From Orientallactaga sibirica (Eukaryota > Chordata > Mammalia > Rodentia > Dipodidae): a stretch of DNA of 64,000 bases. Location: contig JAEOAD010000749.1 in NCBI GenBank assembly GCA_036365145.1, forward strand, positions 186,001 to 250,000, written 5' to 3'. Numbering within the stretch: position 1 is the first letter of the stretch; every line of letters begins with the position of its first letter. The notes beneath the pieces are model-generated. The model worked only from the letters and a program-made list of their open reading frames with translations, made no database searches and was not told the origin of the DNA. Shown piece after piece: positions 12,001-26,200 of the stretch. Position numbers and translations under genes: made by a program.

Positions 12001-15000
12001 TATACAACTTGTAGATTGGTTTCATCTCTAAAGCAGTTTCGTTAGAAAAGAAACATCTTCATTGCCAAACACTGTACTGTATGAAATAAGGCTGTTTATC
12101 TCTTAGAATCAGTTGCTTTCGTACGAATATAGTTGATTGCAGAAAATTCAAACATTCCTCATTTGTACAATCTCACAAGATGGACAACATAGTATATTCG
12201 TTTCATTTCTAAAGTACTTTCATTATAAAAGAAACATCTTCATTGCTGAACACTGTACTGTGTGAAATAAGCTTGTTTGGCTGTTGGAATGAGTTGCTTT
12301 CATACGAAGAGGGTTGATTGAAGCAACTTCAAACTTTCCTCGTTGGTACAATCTAACAAGATGTACAACATAGTGGATTCGTTTGATTTCTAAGGTAGTT
12401 TTTTAAGAAAAGAAGCAGCTTCATTTCCGAACACTGTTCTGTGTGAAACTAGCATATTCAGCTCTCGGAATCAGTTCATTTCATATGAAGAGGGTTGATT
12501 GTAGTAAGTTCAAACTTTACTCGTTTGTGTAATCTAACAAGATGTATAACTTAGTAGATTCATTAAATTTCTGCAGTAGTTTGGTTAGAAAAGAAAGATC
12601 TTCATTGCCGAACACTGTACTGTGTGAAATAAGCTTGTTAAGCTCATGGAATGAGTTGCTTTGATACAGAGAGGGTTGATTGCTGCAAGTTCAAACTTTC
12701 CTCGTTTGTGTAACCTAAGAAGATGTACAAGGTGGTAGAATCATTTCATTTTTACTTTAGTTTCAATAGAAAAGAAACATCTTCATTTCTGAACTCTGTA
12801 CTGTATGAAATAAGCTTGTTTAGCTCTTGGAATCAGTTGCTTTAATACAAAGAGGGTTGATTTCAGAAAGTTCAAACTTTCCTCGTTTGTGTAATCTAAC
12901 AAGATGTACAACTTAGTAATTTCATTTCTTTTCTAATGTAGTTTCGATAGAAAAGAAACATCTTCATTGCTGAACACTGTACTGCGGGAAATAAGCTTGT
13001 TCAGCTCTCAGAATGAGTTGGTTTTGTAAGAAGAGGGTTGATTGCAGCAATTTCAAACTTTCTGCGTTTGTACAATCTAACACAATGTGCAACATAGCAG
13101 ATGTGTGTGATTTCTAATGTAGTTTTTAAAGAAAAGAAACAGCTTCATTTACGAACACTGTTCTGTGTGAAACAAGCTTATTCACATCTCGGAATCAGTT
13201 GCTTTCGAAAAAAAGAGGGTTGATTGCTGCAAGTTCAAACTTTCCTCGTTTGTACAATCTAAAGCAATGTACAACTTAGTAGATTCGTTTCATTTCTACA
13301 GCAGTTTCATTAGAAAAGAAACATCTTCTTTGCTGAACACTGTACTATGTGAAATAAGCTTGTTCAGCTCTCAGAATGAGTTGCTTTAATACAAAAAGTG
13401 TTGATTGCAGCAAGTTCAAACTTTCCTCATTTGTACAAATTAACAAGATGTACAGCTTAGTAGATTCGTTTCATTTCTAAAGTAGTTTCGTTGGAAAAGA
13501 AACATCTTCATTTCCAAACACTCTACTGTGTGCAATAAGCTTGTTCAGCTCTCGGAATGAATTACTTTCATACGAACAGGGTTGATTGCAGCAAGTACAA
13601 ACTTTCCTCGTTTGTATAACCTAAAAAGATGTGCAACTTAGTAGATTCATTTCATTTATAATGTAGTTTAAATAGAAAAGAAACATGTTCATTGCTGAAC
13701 ACTGTACTGTATGAAATAAGCCTGATGAGCTCTCAGAATCAGTGGCTTTCATACCAAGAGGTTTTATTGCAGCAAGTTCAAACTTTCCGTGTTTATACAA
13801 TCTAAGAAGATGTTCAACTTAGTAGATTCATTTCCTTTCTACAGTAGTTTTGTTAGAAAAGAAACATCTCTATTGTCAAACACTGTACTGTGTGAAATAA
13901 GCTTGTTCAGCTCTTGGAATGAGTTGCTTTCATACAAGGAGGGTTGAGTACAGCATGTTCAAACTTTCCTCATTTGTACAATACAACAAGATGTACAACT
14001 TAGTAGATTGGTCTCATTTCTGAAGTAGTTTCATTAGAAAAGAAACATCTTCATTGCCGAACACTGTACTGTGTAAAATAACTTGTTCAGCTCTCGGAAT
14101 GAATTGCTTTTGTGCAAAAAGGGTTGATTGCAGCAACTTCAACTATCCTTGTTTGTACAATCTAAGAAGATGTACAACTTAGTAGATTGATTTCATTGCT
14201 ACAGTAGTATCTTTAGAAAAGAAACATCTTCATTGCCAAACACTGCACTGTGTGAAATGAGCTTGTTCTGTTCTAAGAATGACTTGCTTTCATATGAAGA
14301 GGGTTGAGTGCAGCAAGTTCAAAATTTCCACACTTGTGTAATCTAAGAAGATATACAACTTAGCAGATTCATTTCATTTCTAATGTAGTTTTTAAAGAAA
14401 AGAAACATCTTCATTCCCAAACACTGTACTGTGTGAAATAAGCTTGTTTAGCTCGCAGAATGATTTGCTTTCGTACGAAGAGTGTTGCTTACAGGAAATT
14501 CAACCTTTCCTCGTTTGTGTACCCTAACAAGACGTACAACTTAGTAGATTCATTTCATTTCTAATATACTTCCATTACAAAAGAAACGTCTTCATTGCCA
14601 AAGAATGTACTGTGTCAAATAAGCTTGTTTAGCTCTCAGAATGAGTTGCTTTTGTATAAAGAGGGTTGATTGTGGCAAGTTCAAACTTTCCTCGTTTGAA
14701 TAATCTAACAAGATTTACAACTTAGTAGAATCATTTCATTTCTAAAGCAGTTTCCTTAGAGAAGAAATATTATCATTGCCAAACACTGTATTGTGTTAAA
14801 TAAGCTTGTTCAGCTCTTGCACTGAGTTGCTTTCGTACGAAGAGTGTTGAGTGCAGCAAGTTCAAACTTTCTTCATTTGCGTAATCTAACAAGATGTACA
14901 ACGTAGTAGATTCATTTCATTTCTAATGTAGTTTCTTTAGAAAACGAATATCCTAATTGCCTTTCACTGTACTGTATGAAATAAGCCCGTTTATCTCTCA

Positions 15001-17110
15001 GAATAAGTAGCTTTCCTACGAAGAGAGTCAATGGCAGCATGTTCAAACGTTCCTCATTTGTACTATATAAAAAGATGTACAACTGGGTAGATTCATTTCA
15101 TTTCTGAAGTAGTTTCGATAGAAAAAAACATCTTCATTTCCAAACACTATACTGTATGAAATAACCATGTTTAGCTCTCGGAATCAGTTTCCTTCATACG
15201 AAAAGGGCTGACTGCTGCAAGTTCAAACCTTCCTCGTTTGTACAATCTAAAAAGATGTACAACTTAGTAGATTGGTTTCATTTCTACAGTAGTTTTGTTA
15301 GAAAGGAAACATCTTCATTGCCAAACACTGTACTGTGTGAAATAAGCTTGTTCAGTTCTTGGAAGAGTTGCTTTCATACGCAGAGGATTGAGTGCAGCAA
15401 GTTCAAACTTTCCTCGTTTGTGTAAACTAACAATATGTGCAACTTAGTAGATTCTTTTCATTTCTAAAGTAGTTTCATTAGAAAAGAAACATTTTCATTG
15501 CCAAATACTGTACTGTGTGAAATGAGCTTGTCCAGCTCTCGGAATGAGTTGCTTTCATACAAACATGGTTGAGTGCAGCAAGTTCAAACGTTCCTCGTTT
15601 GTGTAATCTACCAAGATGTACAACCTCGTAGATTTGTTTCATTTCTAATGTACTTTCCTTAGAAAAGGAATATCTTCATTACCAAATACTGTACTGTGTG
15701 AAATAAGCTTGTTCAGTTCTCTGAATAAGTTACTTTCTTACAAAGAGTGTTGAGTGCAGCAACTTCAAACTTTCCTTGTTTGTGGAATCTGACAATATAT
15801 ACAATGTAGTAGATTTGTTTCATTTCTGGTGTAGTTTCACTAGGAAAGAAACACCTTCACTGCCCAAAACTGTATTGTGTGAAATAAGATTGTTCAGCTC
15901 TCTGAATGAGTTACTTTCGTACAAAGATGGTTGAGTGCAGCAAGTTCAAACTTTCCTCGTTTGTGGAATCTAACAATATGTACAACTTAGTAGATAGGTT
16001 TCCTTTCTAAAGTAGTTTCCTTAGAAAAGAAACATCTTCATTGCCAAAACTGAACTGTGTGAAATAAGCTTGTTCAGCTCTCCAAATGAGTTGCTTTCAT
16101 TTGTGTAATCTACCAAGATGCAAAACGTAGTAGATTCATTTCATTTCTAAGGTGGTTTCCTTAGAATGGAAACATCTTCATTGCCAAAAACTGTACTGTG
16201 TGAAATAAGGTTTTTTAGATCTCTGAATGAGTTGCTTTTGTATGAAGACGGTTGAGTGCAGCAAGTTCAAATGTTCCTCGTTTGTGTTATCTCACAAGAT
16301 GTACAACTTGGTAGATTCGTTTCATTTCTAAAGTAGTTTTTTAAGAAAAGAAAAATCTTCATTGCCAAATAATGTAGTGTGTGAAATAAGGTTGTTCAGC
16401 TCTCTGAATGATTTGTTTTCATACGAACATGGTTGAGTACAGCAAGTTCAAACTATCCTCGTTTGTGTAATCTAACAAGATGTACAACCTCGTAGATTTG
16501 TTTCATTTCTAATGTACTTTCCTTAGAAAAAGAATATCTTCATTACCAAATACTGTACTGTGTGAAATAAGCTTGTTCAGTTCTCTGAATAAGTTACTTT
16601 CTTACAAAGAGTGTTGAGTGCAGCAACTTCAAACTTTCCTCGTTTGTGGAATCTGACAAGATGTTTCATTTCTGGGGTAGTTTCGCTAGAAAAGAAACAC
16701 CTTCATTGCCCAAAAATGTATAGTGTGAAATAAACTTGTTCAGCTCTCCAAATGAGTTGCTCTCATACGAACATGGTTCAGTGCAGCAAGTTCAAACTTC
16801 TTCGTTTGTGTAATCTGACAAGATGTACAACTTACTAGATTCATTTCATTTCTAATGTAGTTTCCATAGAAAAGAAACATCTTCATTGCCAAAAACTGTA
16901 CTGTGTGAAATAAGCTTGTTCAGCTCTCCGAATAAGTTGCTTTCATACGAAGATGGTTGAGTTCAGCAAGTTCAAACTTTCCTAATTTGTGTAATCTGAC
17001 AAGATGTACAACTTAGTAGATTCGTTTCTTTTCTACCGTGGTTTCTTTAGAAAAGAAACATCTTCATTGCCAAAAACTATACTGTGTGAAATAAGCTTGT
17101 TCAGGTCTCT
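9061..17110. repeat. ~180-bp satellite, domain 2 (mixed monomers, transition zone)
   Basis: The same satellite family continues without a gap. Monomer wording shifts from the domain 1 type (GAGGGTTGATTG, GTACAATC) to the type that dominates the rest of the window (GGTTGAGTGCAGC, GTGTAATCT, AAAACTGTACTG). No long-range unit is obvious, apart from a three-monomer local duplication at about 10,870 to 11,950. Some monomers are shortened: about 40 bp are missing at 16,100 and about 18 bp near 16,663. The domain ends at the B1 insertion site. I see no gene or other mobile element in it. Confidence 0.88.
10870..11950. repeat. Local three-monomer (~542 bp) duplication inside the satellite
   Basis: The variant CTCGTTTGTAGAGTCTAAC with TTCAATCTTTCC occurs near 11,063 and again near 11,606. 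CCTTGTTTGTACAGTCTAAC occurs near 11,255 and 11,796. Both spacings are about 542 bp, or three monomers. The two blocks are adjacent and agree in rare variants, which points to a tandem duplication of a trimer. Boundaries are approximate. Confidence 0.6.
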
Positions 17111-17298
17111 GAATGAGTTCCTTTTTTTTTTTTTTTTTTGGTTTTGCAAGGTAGGGTCTCACTCTGGTCCAGGCTGACCTGGAATTCACTATGTAGTCTC
17201 AGGGTGGCCTCGAACTCTCGGTGATCCTCCTACCTCTGCCTCCCGAGCGCTGGGATTAAAGGCGTGCGCCACCACGCCTGGCCGAATGAGTTCCTTTT
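17111..17298 (-). mobile_element. B1 SINE inserted in the satellite, with 15-bp target-site duplication
   Basis: A complete B1 (7SL-derived SINE) lies in reverse orientation. A run of 18 T (17,122 to 17,139) is its A-tail, and the body runs to 17,283, ending in the complement of the GCC-start B1 head (CCACCACGCCTGGCC). The segment GGGATTAAAGGCGTGCGCC is the classic B1 Pol III B-box and A-box end region read in reverse. The flanking 15-mer GAATGAGTTCCTTTT is perfect at 17,111 to 17,125 and 17,284 to 17,298 and is itself satellite sequence, so insertion was into a monomer. B1 is confined to rodents, which dates and places the array. It is non-coding, copied in trans by L1 machinery. Confidence 0.95.
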
Positions 17299-20200
17299 GT
17301 ACGAAGACGGTTGGCGCAGCAAGTTCAAACTTTCCTCGTTTCCGTAATCTGACAAGATGTACAACTTAGTAGATTCATTTCATTTCTAAACTGGTATCAC
17401 TAGAATAGAAACATCTTCATTGCCGAATACTGTAGTGTGTGAAACAAGCTTGTTCAGCTCTCCAAATGAGTTGCTTTCATATGAACATGGTTGAGTGCAG
17501 CAAGTTCAAAGTTTCCTCGTTTGTGTAATCTGACAAGATGTACAACCTCGTAGATTTGTTTCATTTCTAATGTAGTTTCCTTCGAAAAGAAACATCTTCA
17601 TTCCCAAATAATGTACTGTGTGAAATAAGCTTGTTCAGTTCTTTGAATGAGTTGCTTTCGTATGAAAAGTGTTGAGTGCAGCAAGTTCAAACTTCTCTCG
17701 TTTGTGTAATCTGACAAGATATACAACTTAGCAATTACTCTTATTTCTAGCGTAGTTTCGCTAGAAAAGAAGCACCTTCGTTGCCCAAAACTGTATTGTG
17801 CATAATAAGCTTATTCAGCTCCCCGAATGAGTTGCTTTCGTACGAAGACGGTTGAGTGCAGCAAGTTCAAATTTTCCTCGTTTGTGTGATCTGACAAGAT
17901 GTACAACTTAGTAAATTCATTTCATTTCTAGAATAACCTTCATTGTCAAAAACTGTAGTGTGTGAGACTACCTTGTTCAGCTCTCCTCATTGTTTTCTTT
18001 TGTATGAAGACAGTTGAGTGCAGCAAGTTCAAACTTTCCTCGCTTGTGTGATCTGACAAGATGTACGACTTAGTAAATTAGTTTCATTTCTAGTGTAGTT
18101 TCGCTAGAAAAGAAACACCCTCATTACTGAAAACTGTATTGTGTGAAATAAGCTTGTTCTGCTCTCCGAATGAGTAGTTTTCGTACAAAGACGGTTGAGT
18201 ACAGCAAGTTCAAATTTTCCTCTTTTGTGTAATCTAACAAGATGCAAAACATAGTAGCTTCCTTTCATTTCTAACGTAGTTTCCTTAGAAAAGAAACATC
18301 TTCATTGCCAAAAACTGTACTGTGTGAAATAAGCTTGTTCAGATCTCCCAATGAGTTGCTTTCGTACGAAGACGGCTGAGTGAAGCAAGTTCAAACTTTC
18401 CTCGTTTGTGTAATCTGAGGAGATGTTCAAGGTATGAGATTAGTTTCATTATGGTGTAGTTTCGCTAGAAAAGAATAACCTTCATTGTCAAAAACTGTAC
18501 CGTGCGAAACTACCTTGTTCAGCTCTCCCCATGGTTTGCTTTCATACGAAGATGGTTGAGTGAAACAAGTTCAAATTTTCCTCGTTTCTTCAATCTAACA
18601 AGATGTACAACTTGGTAGAATCGTTTCATTTCTAACGTAGTTTCATTAGAAAAAAAAATCTTCATTGCCGAATACTGTAGTGTGTGAAATAAGCTTGTTC
18701 AGCGCTCATAATGAGTTGCTTTAATACGAACATGGTTGAGTGCAGCAAGTTCAAATTTTCCTCGTTTGTGTAATCTGACAAGATGTACAAGCTCATAGAA
18801 TTCTTTCATTTCTAATGTAGTTTCCTTAGAAAAGAAACATCTTCATTCCCAAATACTGTACTGTGTGAAATAAACTTGTTCAGTTCTTTGAATGAGTTGC
18901 TTGCATACGAAGAGTGTTGAGTGCAGCAAGTTCAATCTTCTCTCGTTTGTGTAATCTGAAAAGATATACAAGTTAGCACATTCGTTTCATTTCTAGTGTA
19001 GTTTCGCTAGAAAAGAAGCACCTTCATTGCCCAAAACTGTATTGTGCATAATAAGCTTATTCAGCTCCCCGAATGAGTTGTTTTCGTACGAAGACGGTTG
19101 AGTGCAGCAAGTTCAAACTTTCCTCCTTTGTGTAATCTAACAAAGATGTACAACTTAGTGGATTCGATTCATTTCTAAAGTAGTTTCACTAGAAAAGAAA
19201 CATCTTCATTTCGAATACTGTAGTATGTGAAATAAGCTTGTTCACCTCTCTGAATGAGTTGCTTTCATACAAAGACGGTTGCATGCAGCAAGTTCAAACT
19301 TTCCTCGTTTGTGGAATCTAAGACGATGTACAACCTAGTAGATTTTTTTCATTTTTCATGTAGTGTCCTAAGAAAAGAAACATCTTCATTGCCGAAAACT
19401 GTACTGTGTGAAATAAGCTTGTTCAGCTCTCCGAATCAGTTGCTGTCATAAAAAGATGGTTGAGTGGAGCAAATTCAAACTTTCCTCATTTATGTAATCT
19501 AACAAGATGTACAAGCTAGTATATTTGTTTCATTTCTAATGTAGTTTCCTTAGAAAAGAAACATCTTTATTACCGAAAACTGTACTGTGTGAAATAAGCT
19601 TGTTCAGCTCTCCGAATGAGTTGCTTTCATACGAAGACTGTTGAGTGCAGCAAGTTCAAACTTTCCTCGTTTCTGTAATCTCACAAGATGTACAACTTAG
19701 AAGATTCATTTCATTTCTAAACTGGTATCACTAGAATAGAAACATCTTCATTGCCTAATACTGTAGTGTGTGAAATAAGCTTGTTCAGCTCTCCAAATGA
19801 GTTGCTTTCATACGAACATGTTTCAGTGCAGCAAGTTCAAGCTTTCCTCGTTTGTGTAGTCTCAGAAGATGTTAAAGGTATGAGATTAGTTTCATTTCTA
19901 GTGTAGTTTCGCTAGAAAAGAAACACCTTCATTGCCAAAAACTGTACTGTGTGAAATAAGCTTGTTCAGCTCTCCTCATGAGTTCCTTTCGTACGAAGAT
20001 GGTTGAGTGAAGCAAGTTCAAACTTTCCTCGTTTCTTTAATCTAACAAGATTTACAATTTAGTAAATTCGTTTCATTTCTAAAGAAGATTCCTTAGAAAA
20101 GAAACATATTCATTGCCAAAAACTGTATTGTGTGAAATAATCTTGTTCAGCTGTCCAAATGAGTTGCTTTCATATGAACATGGTTGAGTACAGCAAGTTC

Positions 20201-23200
20201 AAAGTTTCCTCGTTTGTTAATCTGACAAGATGTACAACCTGGTAGATGTCTTTCATTTCTACTGTAGTTTCCTTCGAAAAGAAACATCTTCATTCCCAAA
20301 TACTGTACTGTGTGAAATAAGCTTGTTCAGTTCTCTGAATGAGTTGCTTGCGTACGAAGACTGTTTAGTGCTGCAAGTTGAAACTTGCCTTGTTTGTGTA
20401 ATCTGACAAGATATACAACTTAGCACATTCGTTTTATTTCTAGTGTTGTTTCGCTAGAAAAGAAGTCCCTTCATTGCCGAAAACTATATTGTGTGAAATA
20501 AGCTTATTCAGCTCCCCGAATGAGTTGCTTTAGTACAAAGACAGTTGAGTGAAGCAAGTTCAAACTTTCCTCCTTTGTGTAATCTAACACGATGTACAAC
20601 CTAGTCAATTTGTTGCATTTCTAATGTAGTTTCCTTAGAAAAGAAACATCTTCATGCCCAAATACTGTACTGTGAGAAATAAGCTTGTTTAGTTCTCTTA
20701 ATGAGTTGCTTTCTTACGAAGAGTGTTGAGTGCAGCATGTTCAAACTCTTCTCTTTGTGCAATCTGACAAGATGTACAACTTAGTAGATACGTTTCAGTT
20801 CTGGTGTACTTACGCTAGAAAAGAAACACCTTCATTGCCCAAAACTGTATAGTGTGAAATAAGCTTGTTCAGCTCTCCGAATTAGTTGCTTTCATACGAA
20901 CATGATTGAGTGCAGCAATTTCAAACTTTCCTCGTTTCTGTAATCTGACACGGTGTACAACTTAGTAGATTCATTTCGTTTCTAACGTAATTTCCTTAGA
21001 AAAGAAACACCTTCATTGCGGAAAACTGTACTGTGTGAAATAAGCTTGTTCAGCTCTCTGAATCAGTTGCTGTCATAAAAAGACGGTTGACTGCAGCAAA
21101 ATAAAACTTTCTTCGTTTATGTAATCTAACAGGATGTACAACTAAGTAGATTCATTTCATTTCTAACGTAGTTTCCTTAGAAAAGAAACATCTTCGTTGC
21201 CAAAAACTGTATTATGTGAAATAATCTTGTTTAGCTCTCCAAATGAGTTGCTTTCATATGAACATGGTTGAGTGCAGCAAGTTCAAAGTTTCCTCGTTTG
21301 TGTAATTTGAAAAGACGTACAACCTCGTAAATTTGTTTCATTTCTAATGTGCTTTCCTTTGAAAAGAAACATCTTCATTCCCAAATACTGTACTGTGTGA
21401 AATAAGCTTGTTCAGTTCTCTGAATGAGTTGCTTTCATACAAAGAGTGTTGAGTGCAGCAAGTTCAAACTTGCCTCGGTTTTGTAATCTGGCAAGATATA
21501 CAACTTAGCACATTAGTTTTATTTCTAGTGTAGTTTTGCTAGAAAAGAAGCACCTTCATTGCCGAAAACTATATTGTGTGAAATAAGCTTGTTCAGCTCT
21601 GCGAATGAGTTGCTTTAGTACAAAGACGGTTGAGTGCAGCACGTTCAAACTTTCCTCCTTTGTGCAATCTAACACGATGTACAACCTAGTCAATTTGTTG
21701 CATTTCTAATGTAGTTTCCTTAGAAAAGGAACATCTTCATTCCCAAATACTGTACTGTGAGAAATAAGCTTGTTTAGTTCTCTTAATGAGTTGCTTTCTT
21801 ATGAAGAGTGTTGAGTGCAGCATGTTCAAACTTTTCTCTTTGTGTAATCTGAAAAGATATACAACTTAGTAGATTCGTTTCATTTCTAGTGTAGTTTCGC
21901 TAGAAAAGAAACACCTTCATTGCCGAAAACTACATTGTGTGAAATAAGCTTGTTCAGCTCTCCAAATGAGTTGCTTTCATACGAAGATGGCTGAGTGCAG
22001 CAAGTTCAAACTTTCCACATTTGTATAATCTAACAAGATGTAAAACTTAGTGTATTCATTTCATTTCTAATGTAGTTTCCTTAGAAAAGAAACATCTTCA
22101 CTGCCAAAAACTGTTCTGTGTGAAATAAACTTGTTGAGCTCTCTGAATGAGTTGCTTTCATACGAAGAGGGTTGAGTGCAGCAAGTTCAAACTTTCATCG
22201 ATTGTGTAATCTGACAAGATGTACAACCTAGTAGATTTGTTTCATTTCTAATGTAATGTCCTTAGAAAAGAAACATCTTCATTCCCCAATACTGTATTCT
22301 GTGAAATAAGCTTGTTCAGTTCTCTGAATGAGTTGCTTTCTTATGAAGATAGTTGAGGGCAGCAAGTCCAAACATCCCTCGTTTGTGTGATCTGAGAAGA
22401 TGTACAACTTAGTAGATTTGTTTCATTTCTAGTGTAGTTTCAATAGAAAAGAAACACCTTCATTGCTGAAAACTGTATTGGGTGAAATAAGCTTGATCAG
22501 TTCTCCACATGAGTTGCTTTCGTATGAAGAAGGTTGAGTGCAGGAAGTTCAAACTTTCCTCGTTTGTGTAATCTAACAAGATGCAAAATGTAGTAGATTC
22601 ATTTAATTTCTAACATATTTTCCTTAGAAGAAACATCTTCATTGCCAAAAACTGTACTGTGTGAAATAAGCTTGTTCAGCTCTCCAAATGAGTTGCTTTC
22701 GTACGAAGACGGTTGAGTTAAGCAAGTTCAAATGTTCCTCGTTTGTGTTATCTCACAAGATGTACAACTTAGTAGATTCGTTTCATTTCTAAAGTAGTTT
22801 CTTTAGAAAAGAAACATCTTCATTGCTGAATACTGTAGTGTGTGAAATAAGATTATTCAGCTCTCTGAATGAGTTGCTTTCATATGAACATGGTTGAGTG
22901 CAGCAAGTTCAAACTTTCCTCTTTTGTGTAATCTAACAAGATGTACATGCTCATAGATTTATTTCATTTCCAATGTAGTTTCCTTACAAAAGAAACATAT
23001 TAATCCCCAAATATAGTACTGTGTGAAACAAGCTTGTTAGGTTCTCTGAATGAGTTGCATTCTTACAATGAGGGTTGAGTGCAGCAAGTTCAAACTGTCC
23101 CCGTTTGTGTAATCTGACAAGATGTACAACTTAGTAGATTCATTTCATTTCTAAAGTAGTTTCATTAGAAAAGAAGCATCTTCTTCCAAAATACTGTGCT

Positions 23201-26200
23201 GTGTGAAATAAGCTTGTTGAGTTCTCTGAATGAGTCCCTTTCTTACGAAGAGTGTTGAGTGCAGCAAGTCCAAACTTGCCTCGTTTGTGTAATCTGAGAA
23301 GATGTACAACTTAGTAAATTCGTTTCATTTCTAGTATAGTTTCGCTAGAAAAGAAACACCTTCATTGCTGAAAACTGTTGTGTGAAGTAAGCTTGATCAC
23401 CACTCTGAATGAGTTGCTTTCATAAGAAGAAGGTTGAGTGCAGCATGTTCAAACTTTCCTCGTTTGTGTAATCTAACAAGATGCAAAACATAGTAGATTC
23501 GTTTCATTTGTGACGTAGTTTCCTTAGAAAAGAAACATCTTCATTGCCAAAAACTGTACTGTGTGAAATAAGCTTGTTCAGCTCTCCAAATCAGTTGCTT
23601 TCATAAAAAGACAGTTGAGTGCAGCAAATTCAAACTTTCCTCGTTTATGTAATATAAAAATATGTAAAATGTAGATTCGTTTCATTTCTAACGTATTTTC
23701 CTTAGAAAAGAAACATCTTCATTGCCAAAAACTGTACTTTGTGAAATAAGCTTGTTCAGCTCTCCGAATGAGTTGCTTTCGTAGGAAGACGGTTGAGTGT
23801 AGCAAGTTCAAACTTTCCTCGTTTGTGTAATCTAACAAGATGTACAACCTGCTAGATTTGTTTCAATTCTAATTTAGTGTCCTTAGAAAAGAAACATCTT
23901 CATTCCCCAATACTGTACTGTGTGAAATAAGCTTGTTCAGTTCTCTGAATGAGTTGCTTTCTTATGAAGAGTGTGGAGTGCATCAAGTCCAAACTTCCCT
24001 CGTTTGTGTAATCTGAGAAGATGTACACCTTAGTAGATTCATTTCATTTTTAGTGTAGTTTCGCCAGAAAAGAAACACCTTCATTGCTGAAAACTGTATT
24101 GCGTGAAATAAGCATGATCAGCTATCCGAATGAATTGCTTTCATACGAAGAAGGTTGAGTGCAGCAAGTTCAAACGTTCCTCGTTTGTGTAATCTAACAA
24201 GATGCAAAACATAGTAGGTTCATTTCATTTCTAACGTAGTTTCCTTAGAAAAGAAATATCTTCATTGCCGATTACTGTACTGTGTGATATAAACTTATTC
24301 AGCTCTCAAAATGAGTTGCTTTCATAAAAAGACGGTTGAGTGCAGCAAGTTCGAACTTTCCTCGTTTATATAATCTAACAAGATGTAAAACGTAGTAGAT
24401 TCGTTTCACTTCTACCATATTTTCTTTAAAAAAGAAATATCTTTATATCCAAAAACTGTACTGTGTGAAATAACCTTGTTCAGCTCTCCTAAAGAGTTGC
24501 TTTCGTACGAAGATGATTGAATGCAGTAAGTTCAAACGTTCCTCGTTTGTGTTTTCTCACAAGGTGTGCAACTTAGTAGATTCGTTTCTTTTCTAATGTA
24601 GTTTCTTTAGAAAAGAAACATCTTCATTGCCGAATACTGTAGTAATTTCCTTACAAAAGAAAAATGTTTATTGCGGAAAACTGTACTGTGTGAAATAAGC
24701 TTGTTCAGGTCTCCTAATGAGTTGCTTTCCTACGAAGACGGTTGAGTGAAGCAAGTTCAAACTTTCCTCGTTTCTGTAATCTAACCAGATGTACAACTTA
24801 GTAGATTCATTTTATTTCTAATGTAGTTTGCTTAAAAAAGAACCATCTTCATTGCTGAAAACTGTAGTGTGTGAAATAAGCTTGTTCAGCTCTCTGAATG
24901 AGTTGCTTTCATACGAACATGGTTGAGTTCAGCAAGTTCAAACTTTCCTCATTTGTGTAATCTGAGAAGATGTACAACCTCATAGATTTGTTTCATTTCT
25001 AATGTAGTTTCCTTCAAAAAGAAACATCTTCATGCCCAAATACTGTACTGTGTGAAATAAGCTTGTTCAGTTCTCTGAATAAGTTGCTTTCGTATGAAGA
25101 ATGTTGAGTGCAGCAAGCTCAAACTTGCCTCATTTGTGTAATGTAAGAGGATATACAACTTAGCAGATTCGTTTTATTTCTAGTATAGTTTCCCTAGAAA
25201 AGTTACACCTTCATTGCCAAAAACTGTATTGTGTGAAATAAGCTTATTAAGCTCCCCGAATGAGTTGCTTTCATACGAAGAAGTTTGAGTGCAGCAAGTA
25301 CAAACTTTCCTCCTTTGTGTGATCTCATAAGATGTACAACTTAGTAGATTAATTTCATTTCTAAAGTAGTTTCACTAGAAAAGAAACATTTTCATTTCGA
25401 ATACTGTAGTAGATTTGTTTCATTTCTAATGTAATGTCCTTAGAAAAGAAACATCTTCATTCCCCAATACCATATTAGGTGAAATAACCTTGATCAGCTC
25501 TCTGAATGAGTTGCTTTCGTACAAAGAAGGTTGAGGAAAGCCAGTTCAAACTTTCCTCGTTTGTGTAATCTCACAAGATGTACAACTTAGTAGATTTGTT
25601 TCATTTCTAACGTAGTTTCCTTAGAAAAGAAACATCTTCATTGCCAAAATCTATACTGTGTGAAATAAGCTTGTTCAGCTCTCCGAATCAGTTGCTTTCA
25701 TAAAAAGACGGATGAGTGCAGCAAATTCAAACTTTCCTCATTTGTGTAATCTCACAATATGTACACCTTAGTAGATTCATTTCATTTCTAAAGTAGTTTC
25801 ATTAGAAAAGAAAGATCCTCATTCGCGAATACTGTACTGTGTGAAATAAACTTGTTAGCTCTCAGAATAAGTTGCTTTCATACAAAGAGAGTTGAGTGCA
25901 GCATGTTCAAACTTTCCTCGTTTGTGTAATCTCACAAGATATGCAACTTAGTAGATTTGTTTCATATCTAACTTAGTTTCCATAGAAAAGAAACATCTTC
26001 ATTGCTGAAAACTGTACTGTGTAAAATAAGCTTGTTCAGTTCTCTGAATGAGTTGCTTTCTTACGAAGTGTGGAGTGCAGCAAGTTCAATCTATCCTCGT
26101 TTGTGTAATCTGACAAGATGTACAACCTAGTAGATTCTTTTCATTTCTGGTGTAGTTTTGCTAGAGAAGAAACACCTTCATTGCCCAAAACTGTATTGTG

